A stretch of DNA of 52,274 nucleotides. Source: Sulfobacillus benefaciens (GTDB lineage: Bacteria; Bacillota; Sulfobacillia; Sulfobacillales; Sulfobacillaceae). Shown here one piece after another: positions 50,595 through 52,274 of this stretch. The stretch is taken from the NCBI GenBank assembly GCA_003023725.1, contig PXYT01000016.1, positions 1 through 52,274 of the forward strand. Reading direction: 5' to 3'. Below the pieces are notes generated by a model. That model ran no database searches. It saw only the letters and a list, made by a program, of their open reading frames with translations, and had not been told where the DNA came from. Position 1 is the stretch's first letter. The number at the start of each line of letters is the position of its first letter. Position numbers and translations under genes: made by a program.

Positions 50595-52274
50595 ACCTGC
50601 CTGCCTTTCTCTGGACTTTTGCGCATCAGTGGCGATGGGGCCATATCCTCTTGATCTCTATTATAAAACAACTGAATTTTCCGTTAACATATTTTTATAA
50701 AGACTGACTATTTAATTCCTAGGCTCATTTTGCCATGTTTCCCAGTCAAACGATAATTTTTAAGCCTCACCAGGGCCACTTCTGGGAAGCTGCCCAAAGC
50801 AGTCTAAGACCCCTAGACTGCGTGCATCATCACTTTCGGGACTAGGATATTTCGGAGTTCCGCGCCTCTAAACACTGACATGAACTGTCCAGCCGAATCA
50901 TTCTCCCCCAGCTTTGTCCCCTACTACTCGCAACACAAGGACAAATATCACCACCGGATTGTGTTATCCGCTCCGGTCACCGGCAACGGAGGACTACGTT
51001 TCAAACCTATGATACATGAGGTCTTTCGGCCTTGACAATGGACTTGCGGCTTTGGACTCAGACCATCTTTGGCAGAGGGGTTCAAATGGCCGAACATCGA
51101 TGTTGCGAGCAGTTTTAAGCCGGAAGCTTTGGTTTTCTCGTACCACGGTGAAATAGCTCTTGAAAGAGTGTCAAAGATTACCTGCTGTCTTCCCGTCTCT
51201 TTCATTCCGGAGCACGTGCGGGAGTGTGGTAGATTTTGTTGTTTTCTAGATCCCGCTAATGGCACAGGCGCACCCCGGGACCTCAAAGCCTTCACTCATG
51301 ACCCAAACAAGAAGAATTGTCTTAGCCGAGAATGGCGTGAAAAACCACGAGTGGACCTGGAACAATCCAATTTTCGGCGGATCGGCCGGTCCATAAGAAA
51401 TTTGTATTATCACGCAGGCACAACTGAGATTTGGCGTTACGCTGGCATTTAACATCCACAGAGTCACCCGGAAATTATCCCGTCTCACCCAAGCACCGGT
51501 AAATATGGGAATCCGGTGTACGTACCAAAAAGGCCTTAAACGGCAGAAATCCGACCTATAGCGGATTTAAGGCGTGTATTTGACCACAATGTCCCAGTTC
51601 TGACCAGGTGTCTCGTGCACCAATCCCCCCAAGCTATCCGCAGAAAGAGAGTCCATGAGAAATAAATTGGACAAGCTCGCAGCAGACTGAGTTCAAAGAC
51701 ACGCCCCTTCACTAAAGTGCTGATCACAGAGACTGAGACCACCAAAGAGGATCGAGGCTGCCCGAATTTTCGGGTCGGAATCTTTCCGACTTGGGAAACA
51801 TCATTTCAGCCCTAACCGGTTTCGGGGAAGGCGCACCTTCTGGGCACCTGAAGTCCAAATAACGAAAAAATCCAGGTTATTGGAGGGCCAGCAGGCAGAA
51901 AGCGGGCAAGAACGGATTGGAAATCTGTTTGAAAACAGTTCCGCCATAGCCACCAAAATGGTCACAACCGACACGTCTGCCAAGGGATATCATGTATGTG
52001 ATCGCCCTCAAAAGCACCAGACCTCGATTTGTCGCAGGACATTCTCTGCCGAGCTTTGGTGACGCTCTAAAGAGCGTCTTGCTGGTCATTGTGACAGAAC
52101 TGCCGACACAGCTGCTATAGCCCGTCATTGGTGTACGGGCACGACAAACCCATCGATCAGTCACCTTTTAGGGTGGAAATGCGGCAAGATCATCCCTATG
52201 GTCAGAACCTCCCCCCTCATTGGAAATCAAAAAGAGGAGCGCGAAGGGATACCCGCTTTACCCGGTTTCCGGTT
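50595..52274. other. 1.7 kb without a supported gene
   Basis: The longest frames are 51069-51452 (plus, 127 codons) and 50948-51295 (minus, 115 codons). Both overlap other frames, lack ribosome sites and match no family I know. There are no tandem repeats, tRNA-like folds or long inverted repeats that I can see. The first 150 bp are AT-rich and probably hold the promoter of the NERD gene. The rest looks like decayed coding DNA. Confidence 0.55.

Noticed and set aside
1-52274. CRISPR array, tRNA or rRNA genes
   Set aside because: I saw no regularly spaced repeats and no clover-leaf or rRNA sequence while reading; a tRNA search program would settle the tRNA part.

Overview
The window looks like a chromosome segment of a Gram-positive, Firmicute-type bacterium, probably an acidophile close to Sulfobacillus. 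This placement is inferred, not shown. It rests on strong AGGAGG-type ribosome binding sites, frequent TTG/GTG starts, a GlpP-type antiterminator, an HPr that keeps both His15 and Ser46, and a glycolate-use cluster like those expected in heterotrophs living beside mineral oxidisers. I saw no rRNA, tRNA or CRISPR array.

Left edge (1-1878): one insertion sequence transposase, then about 320 bp of palindromes and hairpins that look like mobile-element debris. Glycerol/dihydroxyacetone region (1879-12424): a minus-strand run glpA-glpB-glpC-glpP-HPr-glpK-dhaK-dhaL-dhaM, with PTS enzyme I divergent on the plus strand. Together these encode glycerol phosphorylation, oxidation of glycerol-3-phosphate to DHAP, and a phosphorelay (EI > HPr > DhaM > DhaL) that feeds a PEP-dependent dihydroxyacetone kinase. 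A terminator hairpin just before glpA is a good candidate GlpP target.

Sugar region (12473-18780): a binding protein and two permeases of a carbohydrate ABC importer, divergent from a 1023-residue protein that joins a complete LacI-type repressor to a complete glycogen-debranching-type glycosidase in one uninterrupted frame. A perfect operator-like palindrome lies in the divergent promoter region and a second core lies 40 bp away inside the gene. This fusion is the most unusual object in the window. Next come a patatin-like lipase, an MMPL/RND exporter, a 2-Cys peroxiredoxin and a decayed ParE-type toxin-antitoxin pair (18835-23614).

Glycolate/glyoxylate region (24322-36561): glycolate oxidase GlcD/GlcF/GlcE, glyoxylate carboligase, hydroxypyruvate isomerase, tartronate semialdehyde reductase and glycerate kinase, with LysR and IclR regulators and a divergent MFS carrier. 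This is a complete route from glycolate to 2-phosphoglycerate. The carboligase has Glu at position 51, where the E. coli enzyme has its well-known Val. A near-repeat of 14 bp stands before both gcl and iclR and may be the IclR operator.

Right part (36562-52274) is looser: a small membrane protein, a secreted YVTN beta-propeller protein, a polysaccharide flippase, a GNAT acetyltransferase, an APC permease, a membrane diguanylate cyclase, an alpha/beta hydrolase, a class II aldolase with an unrecognised N-terminal domain translationally coupled to a zinc-type dehydrogenase, and a membrane-anchored NERD protein. Long gene-poor stretches, including the last 1.7 kb, separate them and seem to be decayed DNA.
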